Numbered from the stretch's first letter, positions 1 to 13,160 are shown. The stretch is DNA of 64,000 nucleotides from Melieria omissa (GCA_963971225.1 OZ020269.1:85598450-85662449), one strand, 5' to 3'. Made by a program: numbers and translations. The notes: generated by a model not told the origin, from the letters alone.

Positions 1-68
1 GTCTCAGTATTTTTCAATTGCATAGCGCCTAAGTGTATGCAATGGAAATTCTATGTTCATTTTATTCT

Positions 69-210
69 TTTATTTTATTTTATTTTATTTTATTTTATTT
101 TATTTTATTTTATTTTATTTTATTTTATTTTATTTTATTTTATTTTATTTTATTTTATTTTATTTTATTTTATTTTATTTTATTTTATTTTATTTTATTT
201 TATTTTATTT
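69..210. repeat. (TTTTA)n pentanucleotide microsatellite
   Basis: An almost perfect run of about 28 TTTTA units. It creates long overlapping open frames rich in Phe, Ile, Leu and Tyr in all three forward frames, which are artefacts of the repeat. A run this pure suggests recent slippage. Confidence 0.97.
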
Positions 211-297
211 TTTTATTTCACTGTCATTCATATATACACATATGTATATATATTCATAATACATGTCCTCGTCATGACACATCTCATTTTTTAGGCT

Positions 298-318
298 GCC
301 CAAAAGTATGCTTGAAAA
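298..318 (+). other. CCTAAAAGTATGC-type dispersed motif (variant)
   Basis: Reads GCCCAAAAGTATGCTTG. It matches the phrase clustered at 44.2-44.7 kb and repeated at 54.6, 58.0, 58.6 and 59.6 kb. Function unknown. Confidence 0.5.
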
Positions 319-532
319 ATCACCAAATATCGAAAAATCAATCGATGCGCTTAACACCAAATAGCTGTAAATGTAAATAAAGTCAAAAAGGTTTATTTAC
401 TGTCGTTTCATAGGCAAACCAACTGTCAAAACTTTCCTTCCCGCATCTTCAACTCACCAAGCCAACAATTACGGCCGAGTGTTTTAAAATGTCCCAAATG
501 CATCTGAAAAGCCTAAACTTGGGTATATGAGT

Positions 533-556
533 TTGTGTGTGTGTGTGTGTGTGTGT
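533..556. repeat. (GT)n microsatellite
   Basis: About 12 GT dinucleotides, followed by a CA-rich stretch on the same strand at about 619-640. The two could pair as a loose stem. Confidence 0.9.
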
Positions 557-639
557 TGGGTGTAACTGTGTGGTTCGGTTGGCAAAGGTTAAGTTGCTTC
601 AAATACATTTCAGCCCTCACACATACACACACACGCACA

Positions 640-1487
640 CACGAACGTTTCAAGTTAATAAAATGAATTTCCTATAGCAATTTGTGACTCGGTCCGTGAA
701 AGCGTAAAGATGGCAGAATGACGCGGGTAGACAAAGCGTTTTGGCAGCATGAGACAGGCGAAAGCAAGAAAAAAGGTTTAAGCTGAAAACAGCAAAAGTA
801 ATCTTACGCAAAAAAAATGAACGACAGTGAAAATTGTATATCATTCTTTTAGGCGTTAAAGTCGTTAAACTAAAAGAGTAAACGCGCTAAGCGGCGGACA
901 GCTAAAGGGTTGAATTTTGTTGTTGCGGTGAACGTTGCGGTTTGTTAGGTATTTTAAAGTGAGGTTAGGTTAAAATGTTTAAATTGTAGTTCAGTGAAAT
1001 GCGTTTTAAATCAAAGCTGAGCTATTGAGATAAAACACATAAGAGTGACTTTACATTATATGGGAATTATATGGAACTGGGAAATTTGAGCAAAACCCCT
1101 ATGCGAAAAATATTACGTGTTTTTCTATCTCAGAATCTACGAGACATAACCTATAACATTCATCCTCAGCGAGATTTGTTTATATGAGTCAGCCATTTTT
1201 GGCTCCTCCGGTCTAAGCTAAGAACCTCTCTGACTTCTCTACCAATCGACTTGGGATTAGTCTCAGAAGATCTGCAAGTGGTTGCTTTTTCTCATTTCTC
1301 ATTTGGAGCGAGTCTTTCCAGTTGCTGAACTCACTTTTCACAGCGCAATGGCTGAGACAGACCTTAGGCTCCGACGCAGAAGTCATTGTTTGAGCACCTT
1401 TGGTGAGCAAGTCTGTGATTCGACCTTATACACACAGTGATTCGACTCCATACAACCAAAATTAGAAGGAGTGGTCCATTCTTCTGG
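640..1487. other. No gene seen
   Basis: Ordinary AT-rich DNA with a GGTTAGGTTAAA phrase near 962. A 65-codon minus-strand frame at 1213-1410 looks faintly like degraded retrotransposon coding sequence but carries no motif I can name. Confidence 0.6.
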
Positions 1488-1812
1488 CAGTGGCCGTAGC
1501 TCAGCTGGCTAGTGCGTTGGGCCGCGAATCAAATGAGACGCACGAATCCAGGTTCAAAACGGAGTATTACGGAGCGTTACCACCGAACAAAAAAAAAACA
1601 CAATTTTTCTTTCGGCGGCTGTCTTCTCAGCAGGAAATGGCAAACCTCTGAGAGTAAAATTGCCTATGAAAAAGCGCCCAACTTGCCGTTCGGAATCGGC
1701 ATAAAACTGAAGGTCCCTTCCAACCTTGTAAAAATTCACACGCACAATATGGATGGTTGCGGGTAGCTAGGCTTTAGTCTCGTAATCGGGCTGTCGTGCC
1801 AGAAGAAGAATA
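1488..1812 (+). mobile_element. tRNA-derived SINE, family A, copy 1
   Basis: The head is tRNA-like. TAGCTCAGCTGGCTAGTG fits the internal A box of RNA polymerase III promoters and GGTTCAAAAC about 45 bases later fits the B box. A tRNA-unrelated body follows, containing TTTCGGCGGCTGTC, a CAAACCTCTGAGAGTAAA block, CCGTTCGGAATCGGCATAAA and a GTGCCAGAAGAAGAA tail. The same order of blocks appears on the minus strand at 25795-26098, and this defines a family. Such elements are transcribed by polymerase III and mobilised by a partner LINE. The open frames on both strands here are by-products. No clear target duplication was found. Confidence 0.88.
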
Positions 1813-3735
1813 TTTTAAATGAAAAGTGAAATAAGAGCCTCAACTTTGCAAATTTTGAGAAACATTAATAGCGAAAATGGCCACATTATTTCTTAATCTA
1901 TATTGAAAGTTTAAGCAACTTTTTGCTTACCATGCATATTTACAAGTTTTTGACTCAATAGACTAAAAAAAAAGAAAACATGTGTTTAAATTTTTTGTGA
2001 AAAAAGTTTCAACTTTGAGCTGCTTATGCACAGACATTAGTTAATTTTTGTGCAGAGATTTTTTGGGGTTTTCTTAGTTGGAGTTTAACCTTTCAAACAA
2101 CATTAAATTCGAACGAACGAGTCACTGTGCACCAGGGACGCATTCCAGATTTCTGCACTTTAATGGGTCAGTTTTGAAATGTCTTTTGTCTGCTGTCTGC
2201 TTGGTGTACATAACCTGCAAATATTTAAGACACATAACCCCCAAAGTGCAGCACACAGACTGGGCTCAGTTAACCCAACAACATGACGGGCCCTTTAACC
2301 CAACTAGAAGTCTTCTGTTGTGTTGTTTAGTTTCGCTAAAAGGTTATTTTGTCAGCGTCAATTTTCATCTACACACATACATAACACATATGAATTGACA
2401 ACAACAATGACGCTGTGATTTTTAGCTCCCACAAAAGGGTTAACAGAAATGAATTTAATAATAAAGTGTGGCGCTTGTGTAAGCGAGAAAACTTGCTTGC
2501 GCCAAAGACTAAGTGGCAACAACTGACGGACAGACGCCGAAAGGAGCAGTGCTTCGATAGCAAAGTAGCTGACAGCGGTGAGTAGTTTGCTGTGAAAAAC
2601 GTCAGTGCGTATTTGCCATTCAAACAAAAGCCATAAAACTGGCTGCAGTCTGGCAGCACTGACGAAAACTTAAAACCTCCGTAATGGTGAACATAAAAGG
2701 CGAGGCGAGAATCCTTTTGGTGAGCAACAATTTCATTGCAAGTTGTGCTGCATTCCGTGTTTACAATGTACTTCAATAAATGATGTAAAAATGAACGGGG
2801 GTGGGTGATGGATAACATAAGTGAGCGTGGAATTTGATAAGAATTTAATATTATCTACGATTTAGTTGATTTTGGGGCACTGGGCCATTTCAAAGGACTG
2901 TTGCAAGAAAATTGAGTAATAAATGCGTTTTTGTGTGTTACGGACGAGAAGAAAAACAGTGCAAAGACTGCGAACAGCAGCAATGTGATTCGAGAATTTA
3001 AGTTGATAGCTTTTTGGGACCAAAAACCTATATTAGAATTGAAAATGTTGCACACATTGCACAGCTGAGATGGCGCTCCTGTGGTGATATCTAAGCCCAT
3101 AATAAGATGAAGACCAACTTTTTGATGAAAATGGGAACTGGATTCAGTTAATGCATTTAATAAATCCTATAATAATATAATCCAGGTATAGATAAGCCGA
3201 AATTGCACATGCAAAAGTTGCTACAGGGCGCTCAGACCAAACTTGCCGCAACAAGAAGGAACCTAAAACTTAATATTGAATCCATTGTGATTCACAATGC
3301 AAAGTGGTACAAAAATTAGGAGTAATTTGTTTTTGATAAAGCTTGGTATGTTAATTAAACATTGGCCTGCAGAATCGAAATCCCTATTCTGGTTTTTTAA
3401 ACATTTTTATCTGGCAATGCATGAGTCTTAAAGTTGGTAAACTATAGAAACAAGTGTGCATTTTTTTGAATTTAGTCTATGAAACGAATCAAGGGGTCCA
3501 TTTTGTAGCTTAAGTGTGTCCTTCGGTAAAGTTGCAGACAGCCACTTTAATCTTGAACAAGAGCTCAGTTTGGGAGATTTTTTGTTTTCGAAAGTCAGAG
3601 CAATTTACATGACATTTCGTTAGAAATTGATTAAATTTCTTCTCTTTGACCTTCCCTTCAAAAACTATGATTTGTTTTAGGTGTTAAACTCAAATGTCCA
3701 CAAGTTTTTCTTGTGAAACAACTTGTAGCTATTTG
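1813..3735. other. No gene seen
   Basis: AT-rich unique-looking DNA. Several 80-150 codon frames on the minus strand near 2360-3100 lack domains, convincing starts or splice context, and I treat them as chance. Confidence 0.6.
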
Positions 3736-3738
3736 ATT

Positions 3739-3800
3739 CAGGATTCGAACCACTAATATTCTGGTTTGTGCACTAAAACATTAAAAACTGAGCCGCGAGA
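3739..3800 (-). mobile_element. tRNA-like head of a degraded SINE
   Basis: On the minus strand the segment reads GCGGCTCAGTTTTTAATG (A-box-like), then about 35 bases later TGGTTCGAATCC (a canonical B box). The spacing matches the heads of the two family A SINEs. No family A body could be aligned downstream, so this is a relic or a different family. Confidence 0.45.
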
Positions 3801-3810
3801 TTTCAAAATC

Positions 3811-5054
3811 ATAACAAACGCTACAACAAAAAATCCAACTTTTTCTAATTAATTTCCCTTGCAATGAAAAGGGACCCACTTTGTGTTTCACTTTGACAAA
3901 TACCCGAACGGGTCTTTCAGTTTCTATAAAAATTGTTCACTTTCTGCTGTGTTTTTTTCATCTGTTAAACATTTTGTAAATTCCTAACCGTTAATGTTTC
4001 TTGCTACTCAAATGTTTTCGCTGTTTATCTTTCTTTTGTCCATGGCTCCTTCTCGTCTTTTAATTTATTGCAACACTGTCAACGCCCATTGTGGACGCTC
4101 CGCGCTTTCATTAAGTTTTCTATCATTTGCAGTTGCAACATTGTTGTTATATTTCAGCAGTAATTTCCGTTTGTTTTGCGTTTTGTTGTTGCTATGTAAT
4201 GTGTCATTACTGTTGCTACCTTAACAGAGCCATTCACAATAATGAAAATATAAAAAATGACCCACAATTGTAAAATGCTGGCAATATATTTTATTAAGCT
4301 TTGCGTTACAGGCTTCAGTCTTCATACTTTTGGACATTGGCGCAGTCAGGGGGGTTGTAACCCACTGAAGTATTTGGGTAGACTTTAAAATTAACAAATT
4401 AAAAGGCATTTTTTGACATTTTATTATTATAAAAGAATTACGTTTTGAAACCCCCAGCAAAATATTTGTCTGAATGTTTGGTTTGGTTGGAATATTGGAA
4501 TTGAATGCAGAAAATGCTTGAAATGAGTCAGGAAACGTTGACGTTTGATTCAAATCTATAAATTACTTATAGCTAAAACGCGACAAGTGCCGGAATTGGG
4601 GATATAAAGGCAGTGATGGGCGATGGGGCGTTTTGTACACAAATCCCAAAGCATTTGAAATCATATCTGTCACTCAAAATGTTTGTAACAATTGGACATT
4701 GGGTGGGGTTTGAATCCCCCAAAACCCTCCTTTCATGCGCTACTGCTTCAACAACAACCCCTGTGCTGTTGAAAATGGCGTCTGGTATACGAAGATGTTG
4801 AAAATAACAAATTTGGTTTAATTTGATGAAGAAATCGATAAGTAAGAGTAAAATTTCAGAAAGAAGATGAAACAAATTAAAATAAAATAAAGGAATTAAA
4901 ATAAAGAGTAAGTGAAAAAGAAGAAGAAGATAAGTTTTGAGAGAAATGCACATAAAGATAACCACTTTCTCTTATACCTTTGATGATTCCGTCAGATTTG
5001 TATGAAAAACCAGCAGGGCCCATGGCTTTGCACCCAAGTAGGAAGCCAGTGGTG
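3811..5054. other. No gene seen; possible transposon debris
   Basis: Contains a phrase near 4331 (TTGGACATTGGCGCAGTCAG) and a related one near 4691 (TTGGACATTGGGTGGGG). These may be two pieces of one degraded repeat. A GAAGAAGAAGA run lies near 4920. No coding signal. Confidence 0.45.
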
Positions 5055-5690
5055 GGGCTTTCACCACATTCGAAGTCAATTGTCGCATTAAGTCATGTTC
5101 TCCCCATACAAACTCTTAACCCATTGTTGACTACGTCGGATTTTTATTTTCGAAAAAATTATGAAAGCACTTCAACCAAGTTTAAAGTCAATAGGCACAT
5201 TAATTCAAGTTTTTTTACAGTTTGTCTTCATAAACTTTTAACCCGTCAATGATTCCTTTAGATTTTGATTTTTGAAAAAATAAAAAAATGAATTATTTCT
5301 CACTAAAAGTACTTTCACCAAGTTTGAAGTCAACAGGCGTAAAGAATCTTTTTCTTTATACAAACTTTTAAGACTTGAGTCACACCTTTAAGTTTTAATT
5401 TTCTAAAAAAAAGTCTAATTATTTTTGATTTCAAGTGTTTTCACCAATTCTGAAGTCAAAAGTCCCATGGGTTCCTGGGTTTTTCGAAGTCTTTCCGTAT
5501 AGAAACAATAACACTTAGTTCACCATGTTAAACTTTTACTTGCGAAAAATATATGTGGAATTATTTTTGATTTTTAGTATGTTTACCAAGTTTGAAATCA
5601 ATAGGCCTATTAAATCGGGTTTCTTCATAAAACACCTTAACCCATATTTTGCCCTCTTCGACCCCGAGTTTAAAAAAATCCCACCTTAGA
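5055..5690. repeat. Degenerate tandem array, five units of about 111-143 bp
   Basis: The phrase TCACCAAGTTTGAAGTCAAT and close variants recur at about 5061, 5172, 5315, 5441 and 5583. Each is followed by CATACAAACTTTTAACCC-like and TTTTCGAAAAAATTATG-like blocks in the same order. Divergence between units is high, so the array is old. A similar phrase, CAAATTTCAAGTCAATCGG, sits inside the inverted-repeat element at 62941-63603. Confidence 0.75.
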
Positions 5691-6600
5691 GGAAGTTTTT
5701 TTTTTAATGTACCTAGAGTTCAAGTTATTTTGATTGTAGCTTTATCGGTTTGGGATGGGCCATGATAAACCAGTCAGTCAATCAATCAACTGCTCATCCA
5801 AAATGGCTGAAATTTTGTTGAGTTCCTTATAAAAGAGGATAACAGATTCACTAACTTTTGTTGATGAGTGCTGCCATTTTCATATTGAGGTCGGAAATTT
5901 TTCAAACCAAGATCGGACTTGAAGTTTTAATTACTTAATAGAAAAAAGTGCAACATTTACATAGATGAAATAAGATTGAGTTACGAAAATCATGTATTAT
6001 CAACAATTTCGATCTAAAGACTGTCCAGACTTGTTGCTTTACATATACTTACGTAAGTAATTTCTAATGTTAGAAACTTGAGTTAAGTTGTTATTACCTG
6101 AAATGAGAAGAAAACGTAGAATATAGTAATAGAATTAATTATATAAATATTAAGTTTTTGAAATAACAATAGTTTTGAATTTTTTTATATTAAACAAGGA
6201 GCATTTATTGACAAACAAATTATATTTTCTATTATGAAAAAAGCTTTTCAAGTTTATTTGTCTTTATTAGTCGGAATTCCTATTGACGCAGCAAGCAATA
6301 ATCTGGCTACCAAGTTAAATTGGCAAAATTAAAAGACCTCTCGGAGAATACAAATGAAAAGTGTTTCAGCCAGTTATGATCATGAAATTTGTGATCTGTA
6401 CTTTTAACACATTGCGACAGAAAACTACTTTTGTTGAGACCCATCCAAATAATTATGTGGGAGTGAAACAAGAGTAACATACATTCATAGTAACAGAGTA
6501 TACTCAGTCTTTAATTTTCTGAACCGATGTTATTTTTGAAGGGATTTAAAATTTTAAACAACATACACATTTAAAATTTTTTTTAAATATTTTCGGTTGC
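5691..6600. other. No gene seen
   Basis: AT-rich sequence with a short CAGTCAATCAATCAAC run near 5790. No open frame, RNA gene or repeat end was recognised. Confidence 0.6.
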
Positions 6601-6840
6601 GCAATGATAAAGATATGAGTATCAAATGAAAGAAGAAAATTGTCGCCTCTCAACTTTATTTCTTATTTTGAACTTTTAGGGCGAAAATATGTTAGTAAAG
6701 TCCTTCCGAGTATGTATACTTCGAAATCCTTTTTTTTAATGAATCCTTTGGAAACAAATATACCTAAGTAAATATATTAAATATTGTCAAAAAGAGACAA
6801 GTTTCCTCGTTTATTTGATACCCACATCTTCATCATCTGA
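6601..6840. repeat. Imperfect inverted repeat around GGGTATCAAATRAA
   Basis: The left arm near 6605-6645 contains GATATGAGTATCAAATGAAAG. The right arm near 6797-6838, read on the other strand, contains GATGTGGGTATCAAATAAACG. The arms are about 40 bases with roughly four in five positions matching, separated by about 150 bases. This may be a degraded mobile element. Confidence 0.5.
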
Positions 6841-8590
6841 TGTCAGCCTGGTATCAGCCTAATTTTTGGTTTTTCTTCCCATTTCAACGTAACAAATTTG
6901 AATCAAATTTGAGTCAAATTTGAACCAAACATTATCCTAAAGCAATAAGAATAACTCACTGAGATTCATAATGGAATAAGTGTCAATCAGTCAATCAAAA
7001 CCCAAGTATTTCCAATTCTAAATGTGGACACTAACAAAATATTTTGTTTAATAGCTAAATGGTCCTATTTCATAATTGACTCTTATATGGCAACACCATA
7101 TGGCACCATGGCAACACTTATATGTTTAGTCAGTCAAGAAAATGTGATCATTGCTGATATATCTATAGAATAGAACATTTTACTATAGACATTTATAAAT
7201 TCTTTCTAGAATTTAATGGAAACCCAAGTAATTAAAGAGTAAAATGTCCAGGATGAGTAGTTTTCTTGAAAGTTTATATAATCTAATATTAAGGGACCTG
7301 ATATCAAATTGTATAAACGTTTTCTTCACTTTATTTTTATTTATTTGCCTTTATTCCCTTTTTTTGATTTTTGTATTTCTTTTTAAATGAATTTCCGAAT
7401 TCAGTTCCTTCTTTAATTGTTTTTTGGCAAAGCACATAAAACCTTTAACCAAATTGTAACAGAATCTCTTCGGACTTTTACAATGAACCATTAGATTCAC
7501 AGATGATTGAAAGGCAATTCAAGTGCAGAATCAAAGGCATGAAGAATGATGCTGAAGTCAGCTGGCGTTTCTGCATTGATGATGCTTTTGAAATGAGTCA
7601 AAGCCAACCAAACCAAAGAAAAATAGCTCAGAAATTAGCTTGCTTCAAGATTACTTTGACCATTTTTATTGGTTAACTTGTTGCTGTGATTCTCAGTGGC
7701 CGCAATGCCAAGCAGGCAAAAGCTCATAAAAAGCCAAAATGGTTTTTCGATACATGTTAAAGCATTTAAGTCGGATCATTTCGGTCTACTTGGCTGGAAT
7801 AAGGCTCTTATGAGTTATGCAAGAACATGTGTGTAGCTGTGTATATACGGTTTTGTGTGTGTACGTGTGGCTGATAGCTGATAGAAGCAGCATGCAGACG
7901 TAGCAGAATTCATGCGGCAAATGTGCAAAAATTTGCAGTTCATAGTCAATTCATTTGGTGCATTGCTTGCATTGAAATCTATTGGCTGCAGCTGAAGTTG
8001 AAGCTGAAGTTGGCGCTGACACTGAAAGGCTGCTTTGTCCGTTAGGCAAACGTGCTATCTGCATGGGCAATGCTGCATATGGTAGCTGCCAGTGGCAGCA
8101 CGAAGACAGATGTAAAGGTCAATTGCGTGCCGAGATGCTGAATTGCTGACTGTGAAGGCTGCTGGTGGGTGTTGGAGTGCTGATGGCTGTACTCAAGTGT
8201 CTCTGCATGTGTGTGCGTGCTTATGTCTCTTCATGTGTTTGTGCATGTGTGGCGAAAATACAGCGTGAAATTGCAGCTGCTTTGGTACATAAAGGAATAA
8301 TTGCAAACATATTTATGAATGCATTTATATGGTTGCTTGGGCCCAGAAGATAGTATTTACAACAATGCATGTCACTTTGTGGCCATAACTTTTGACACTT
8401 GTCATTTTCGATTTGCTGGAATGCATAGAAGAATATGAAAAGCACCTAACTGATTGGCAGAAAACGAGAAATATGGAGGAATGCTAACTAAATTGCATAA
8501 ATATGACATGATACGACTAAATAATTGAAGCAGCTAAGAGCGAAGAGCATTGTTTAGTTGGCATCATGTACAATTTTTGTGCCTGTGCGA
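6841..8590. other. No gene seen
   Basis: Ordinary flanking DNA with a GCTGAAGTTGAAGCTGAAGT imperfect run near 7990 and a CATGTGTGTGCGTGC stretch near 8205. Confidence 0.6.
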
Positions 8591-8596
8591 GTTCAT

Positions 8597-8610
8597 ATCA
8601 CTCATACGCA
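8597..8610 (-). other. GCGTATGAGTGAT dispersed motif
   Basis: Reads ATCACTCATACGCA on the plus strand. It is one of a dozen or more sites in the window with this phrase on either strand. See the array at 22860-23519. Confidence 0.6.
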
Positions 8611-8728
8611 CATGTTGCCCAGTCATACGTTTCACATGTGAGACAATATTAATTTGGATCAATAGTTCTTATTTTTGAGAAATTGGCTAAAACTTATAAA
8701 TTTATTTTATAACTAATTTAATTTCTTC

Positions 8729-8825
8729 AGAAAATAAATTTAAAATTTCGAATTTTTTGATAAAAAAGGAAATAATTTATTTAGAAAATAAATTTAAAAT
8801 TTCGAATTTTTTGATAAAAAAGAAA
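8729..8825. repeat. Near-exact duplication of a 43 bp AT-rich segment
   Basis: The block starting AGAAAATAAATTTAAAATTT occurs at 8729 and again at 8783, running through CGAATTTTTTGATAAAAAA with almost no change. The offset is 54 bp. It looks recent compared with the surrounding repeats. Confidence 0.9.
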
Positions 8826-8974
8826 ATATATCCTGTGTTCCAAAGTAAACAGAATTTTTGAAAAATCGACGTTTTCCATTCGGATGGTGCATTGTTTTTT
8901 GATTTCCACTTAAAATTACATGACATTTGGTGCACTAGAAGCAAAGTTTTTGCGTTAGAAGTGAACGAATGAAT

Positions 8975-9412
8975 GATTGTGTTTCGATACAAGTTTTGTT
9001 TCAAACTTGGAAAATTTTTGACCTAAACAATTGAAGTGATAAGCCTAGCTTCTTATTGTATGTTATGATGGAGTTCATGAGTTGCATGAGCGATTTAAAA
9101 ACAGTGGTGAGCACATAATTAATCAATAATTGAAATCTGCCATCTCTGTAGATGCCATCAAAACTGTGTGTGAATGCATCAAAGAGCAGTAAAAATCTTT
9201 ATTGAAATTTTTTTAAATTGGGTTTAAACGGCTTTTAATGATTTTTAATTTTACATTCGTCAATGAAAAAAAGCATTTTGATGTCACAGAAGCCATCTAA
9301 AAGGCTTGAATCGACATACTGAAGGATTTCATGGCCAACGATCTAAGACAATCGTTCAACGTGATTTTCTTATGTTCAGTTAAAAAGAAACTTTTTGAAT
9401 AAAATTAATTGA
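8975..9412 (+). pseudogene. Internally deleted mariner transposase relic
   Basis: Conceptual translation, allowing frameshifts and stops, gives FRYKFCFKLGKF near 8985 and then HELHERFKNSGEHI near 9075, typical of the amino-terminal DNA-binding half of mariner transposases. AIKTVCECIKEQ follows near 9155. The sequence then jumps to a carboxy-terminal-like piece, HFDVTEAI...DILKDF near 9275-9335. The expected catalytic core between them, with its DD34D triad, is missing. The end, TTTTGAATAAAATTAATTGA, resembles the end of the relic at 33402-34857, suggesting the same subfamily. Dead copy with no intact frame. Confidence 0.6.
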
Positions 9413-12400
9413 TTTTGGCAATAAATCAGTTATTATTGAACGCGCCTGTGTGTACACTGAAAAATATCAGTACGCATCTTTAATTCCACAAAACTTAATT
9501 CACTTTGTAGAGGAAATTTGCAACTCTTACTTAAATTCTTACAGATTTTCTTTGATAAACGCCAAAAAGTATGCAGAAGTAAATAGATACAAAAACTTTT
9601 TAGGTTGAATGAAAGGAGTCGCTGAATCCAATTTGGAATTCTACCAAATCGGGAATCGACTTGAATTGCTAGGACTCGAGGTCCAATTTTATTTTTGTTG
9701 CAATTTTTTTCCAATTATATTTTTGTTGGTTAATTGTTCTTCATTTGTTGACATACATCAGCGACTTAGGTGAAGAAACTTGAGAAAAAAATGTGAAGGG
9801 CCTTAAATCACAGAGTTTGGTGGCCATTTCGTATATTCCCTGCTGTAATAAACGCGTTCGAAGAACTTTTCCAATGTAACTTTTCCTTGTTTAAGTTTCG
9901 CTATAATTTGTTGAATTGATTGTTGTATTGCAACATCATTGCAGCTGTAAAAACTTATGTTACAGATTGCAGAATGTTTGGTTAATTTTTTAGATAAATG
10001 TTAAACATTGCAACGCGTAGGAGATTATTGCAATTCGTTATGATTTAATGGTAACTTTGGCAGATCGTAAGCGTCGAAGAATGACAGCGTTGCCACCTGC
10101 AATGTCTGAGCAATAAAGGGTCAAAGTTCAGACAAAATTCTTAGTTTCTTGTTCTTAAATTTTTGATGCTTCTTTCCTACTGTTTCATCAAATTGCGGCC
10201 TGATTTGTATAAAATATTTGTACTTTCAATTAAATCAAAGATTTATACATAAAGACATTGAGGTTTTATGGTAGTTGGCGGATAGATTGGCCGTGATAAT
10301 TTATTGTAAAAAAAATCTCTTCACTAAGTGAACACGAAACTCACTTTTTTCCATTTTCTTCTCAGTCAACGCGGTAGTCTGATATGAATGGCTGTCAAAA
10401 ACAAACTAAATGTCGCAGCTTGTTCAATTTTTGACAAGAGTCAACTGACAGATGACTGTTGACGGGAACAGTGTTGCCATTTCAATTAAGAGGCGGGAAA
10501 TTCAAAAAGTCACGGACTTATTGACCCGCCCTCGTATATTTAATTTAATGAAGGCTAATATTTTAACATTAAGGTCGTACAATCCTTCGATGGATGGCTT
10601 ATCCCTCTGATTTAATCGATTTTCAATAATTTATTAAAATTTTATTATTTATAATTTTTTTAATTAGATTTAATTGAATTTAATTAATTTATAAAAATTT
10701 AATTATTTTTCATAAATTTTAATAATTTTATTTTAGTTTAATTTAATCTAATTTCCGATTTAAAAATGTCTGTGTTACTTGTAAATTGGTTGAAAATAGT
10801 TCAACGAAAGTGTCTTAAAAACTATAGTTATTTATTTCTTTCTTAAAAAAAAAAAAAACTAACAATTAAAAGCTGTGCTTCAAATCATTTTTATTTGCTT
10901 CTACAGCAAGTAAACAACATAGTAAAAATTGGAAAAAAACTTTTTAAACCAATTTTCGCCAATTTTAAACCAAATTCGCTATTCGCTTTGGTTGCAACTC
11001 GCGTATGCAGCTACCAATCTGTATGCATTGTCTAACACACAATTGAAAACAAAGTTGCATGCAGTTTCGTATTTATGTTGAAATTCCAGCGGTTATTTAT
11101 TGGGAATGCGACACGCTCGCAACCGAAAATACGCGCAAGAACATAAAGCAGAGTTTTGACGATGGAAAAAATTACGAAACGAAAATACTAAAAATGCATA
11201 CGAAATGCAATATCGTTGTCGTTGCCTGTGGGATATTTGAACAAAATCATGCGCACATCACACATGCACATACATGCACATACATGCACACATACACGCA
11301 TACACGCATACATAAGGACCATTGGCAAACGTGTGCAGCGTCCAGCAAATATCAGCATTTTACTGATAAAAAATTGTTGCAAGTGAACAGAGGAACCAAG
11401 TGCTCCAACTTTGCACGTTAATCAGCTTCGTTGTAGCTAAGGTTATGTATGATTTTTGGATCTTAAATCTCAATGCTTTTCACTTCTGGAAGCAAGGCAA
11501 TGTTTGACAATTGAGTGCTGACAATGGTTCCATCAAATTTTTTTTATATTTGTCAAAGTTCCACATTCCAAATTGTGTTCACATTCCATTCAAGTAAATA
11601 CTTGAAAATTGCTTCTACTATTTCACATATTTGCTAATACAATAGAAACTTTGCATCCTCGTGTTAAGCAAAAAAGTGTTTGCAGCCTTTGTTTTCAATC
11701 ATAACAGCACAACTGGCCATGTTAAACTATTCGCGGCCATAAATTCTTGTTATCCTTTTTAAAATAGCCAAAGTATTTTTAGCGCAACGGAAAAGCAAAC
11801 ATTTTGCGCATTGATGTGTACAACGCATATGAGCTCCACGCCCATTCGTTGTTGTTAGCATTTCCAATAAACAAACACACACACACATATCTACGCATGC
11901 AGCGTCATACAACAGGACGCGTACCTACCTAACCTCAGTAATTAAAATGGCATTCAGTTGTGCTCGAAGTTGCTCGAGTTTTTGAATAATTCTCAGTGTA
12001 ATTTTTTCTTACTGCAAACAGTGCGTGGAACAATCAATCGATTGTTAGCTTAAAAAAGAAACAAATTATTCAGAAAAACAACAATAGCATATATGTATAT
12101 GTTATGCTTACATACTTACATTTGTGTGGGCTTGTAATTTCAAAGAAATTCTTTGAAAGGTTTTTAGTACTAGAAAAGTTCACATTAATATTTCAAAATA
12201 TTATGTAGTGGTAAAATAAGTTTTTTAAGCACTGAATTTATAATTTGTTAAAATATTTTTTCTACGCAATAACATTACAAGATGGTAAACTTTGTGTTTA
12301 TATGTTCAAATTATCTTGACTGTTACTGTTATTTTATATTGATTAATTTGTTAAATTTTTCTTAGAGAAATTATATTGTAAAAGTTTTTAATTTTAAAAC

Positions 12401-13160
12401 TGTTTTTACAAATTTTTATTAGAATCAGTAATACCGCATGCGAATTGGAATTGAATTTCCCAACGATTTACCTATGTAACGTAAAAATCTACATTTACTC
12501 TTATGGTCAGCAATCAAGTTCGTTGTTGGTGTACTCACTGCATACAAATTTGTGTCTGACTACTGTTGCCTTTTCAACACCATAGCGAGTGGAATATACA
12601 AAAACACAGACATGCATACAACAAACAAAGAGAAACATCACAGGCACCGACAATTATGCAGCAAAAAGCATTCAAAAAAAGTTTAAAAATTGGGCTTAAT
12701 TTTCAAAATACGATCACTAGTTTGGTAGTTTGTTTTTTTTGTAATTTTGTGATGGACAATTTTTTGAATTCTTTCAGCTTTTTGTTGTAAATTTCATATT
12801 AAAATCTCCGTGGTTTGCAGCACCAGTAATGGAAGAGTCGCGTCATCTCGATGTGGTATCAGCGTTTTTAATCATTAAACTGTGTAAAGTTTAACAAAAT
12901 TTGTTCTCAAAATTTTTAAACTCAAGCCTTGTATTTTGTTGTCGTTTTATAAAACCATTGCTTAATATTTTGTGTAAATTTTCGTTTCAAGAAATAATTT
13001 CTGAGTTTTTTCCAAAACCAATGTCAATCAATTCAAGCAGAAGTTGAAAAATTTCCAAATGCTGTTTTTATTTAAATTATGTAATTTATAATTTATTTAA
13101 GGAATACATTTTTTTATTTATATATAATTGAAACAAATAAGTAAAAACTAAAAATTAAAT
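9413..13160. other. No gene seen; microsatellite-rich flank
   Basis: AT-rich DNA containing a CATGCACATA-type run at about 11262-11310, a CACACACACACATAT run near 11874 and a TTAATTTAATT-rich stretch at 10.56-10.76 kb. The longest frames (120 codons at 11059-11421) lie across the CA-rich run and show no domain. Confidence 0.6.

Noticed and set aside
33..380. Three overlapping open frames of 68-115 codons
   Set aside because: They are products of the TTTTA repeat; all three frames are open because the 5 bp unit has no stop codon.
1512..1766. 84-codon frame on plus and 63-codon frame on minus
   Set aside because: Both lie inside a tRNA-derived SINE and have no independent coding evidence.
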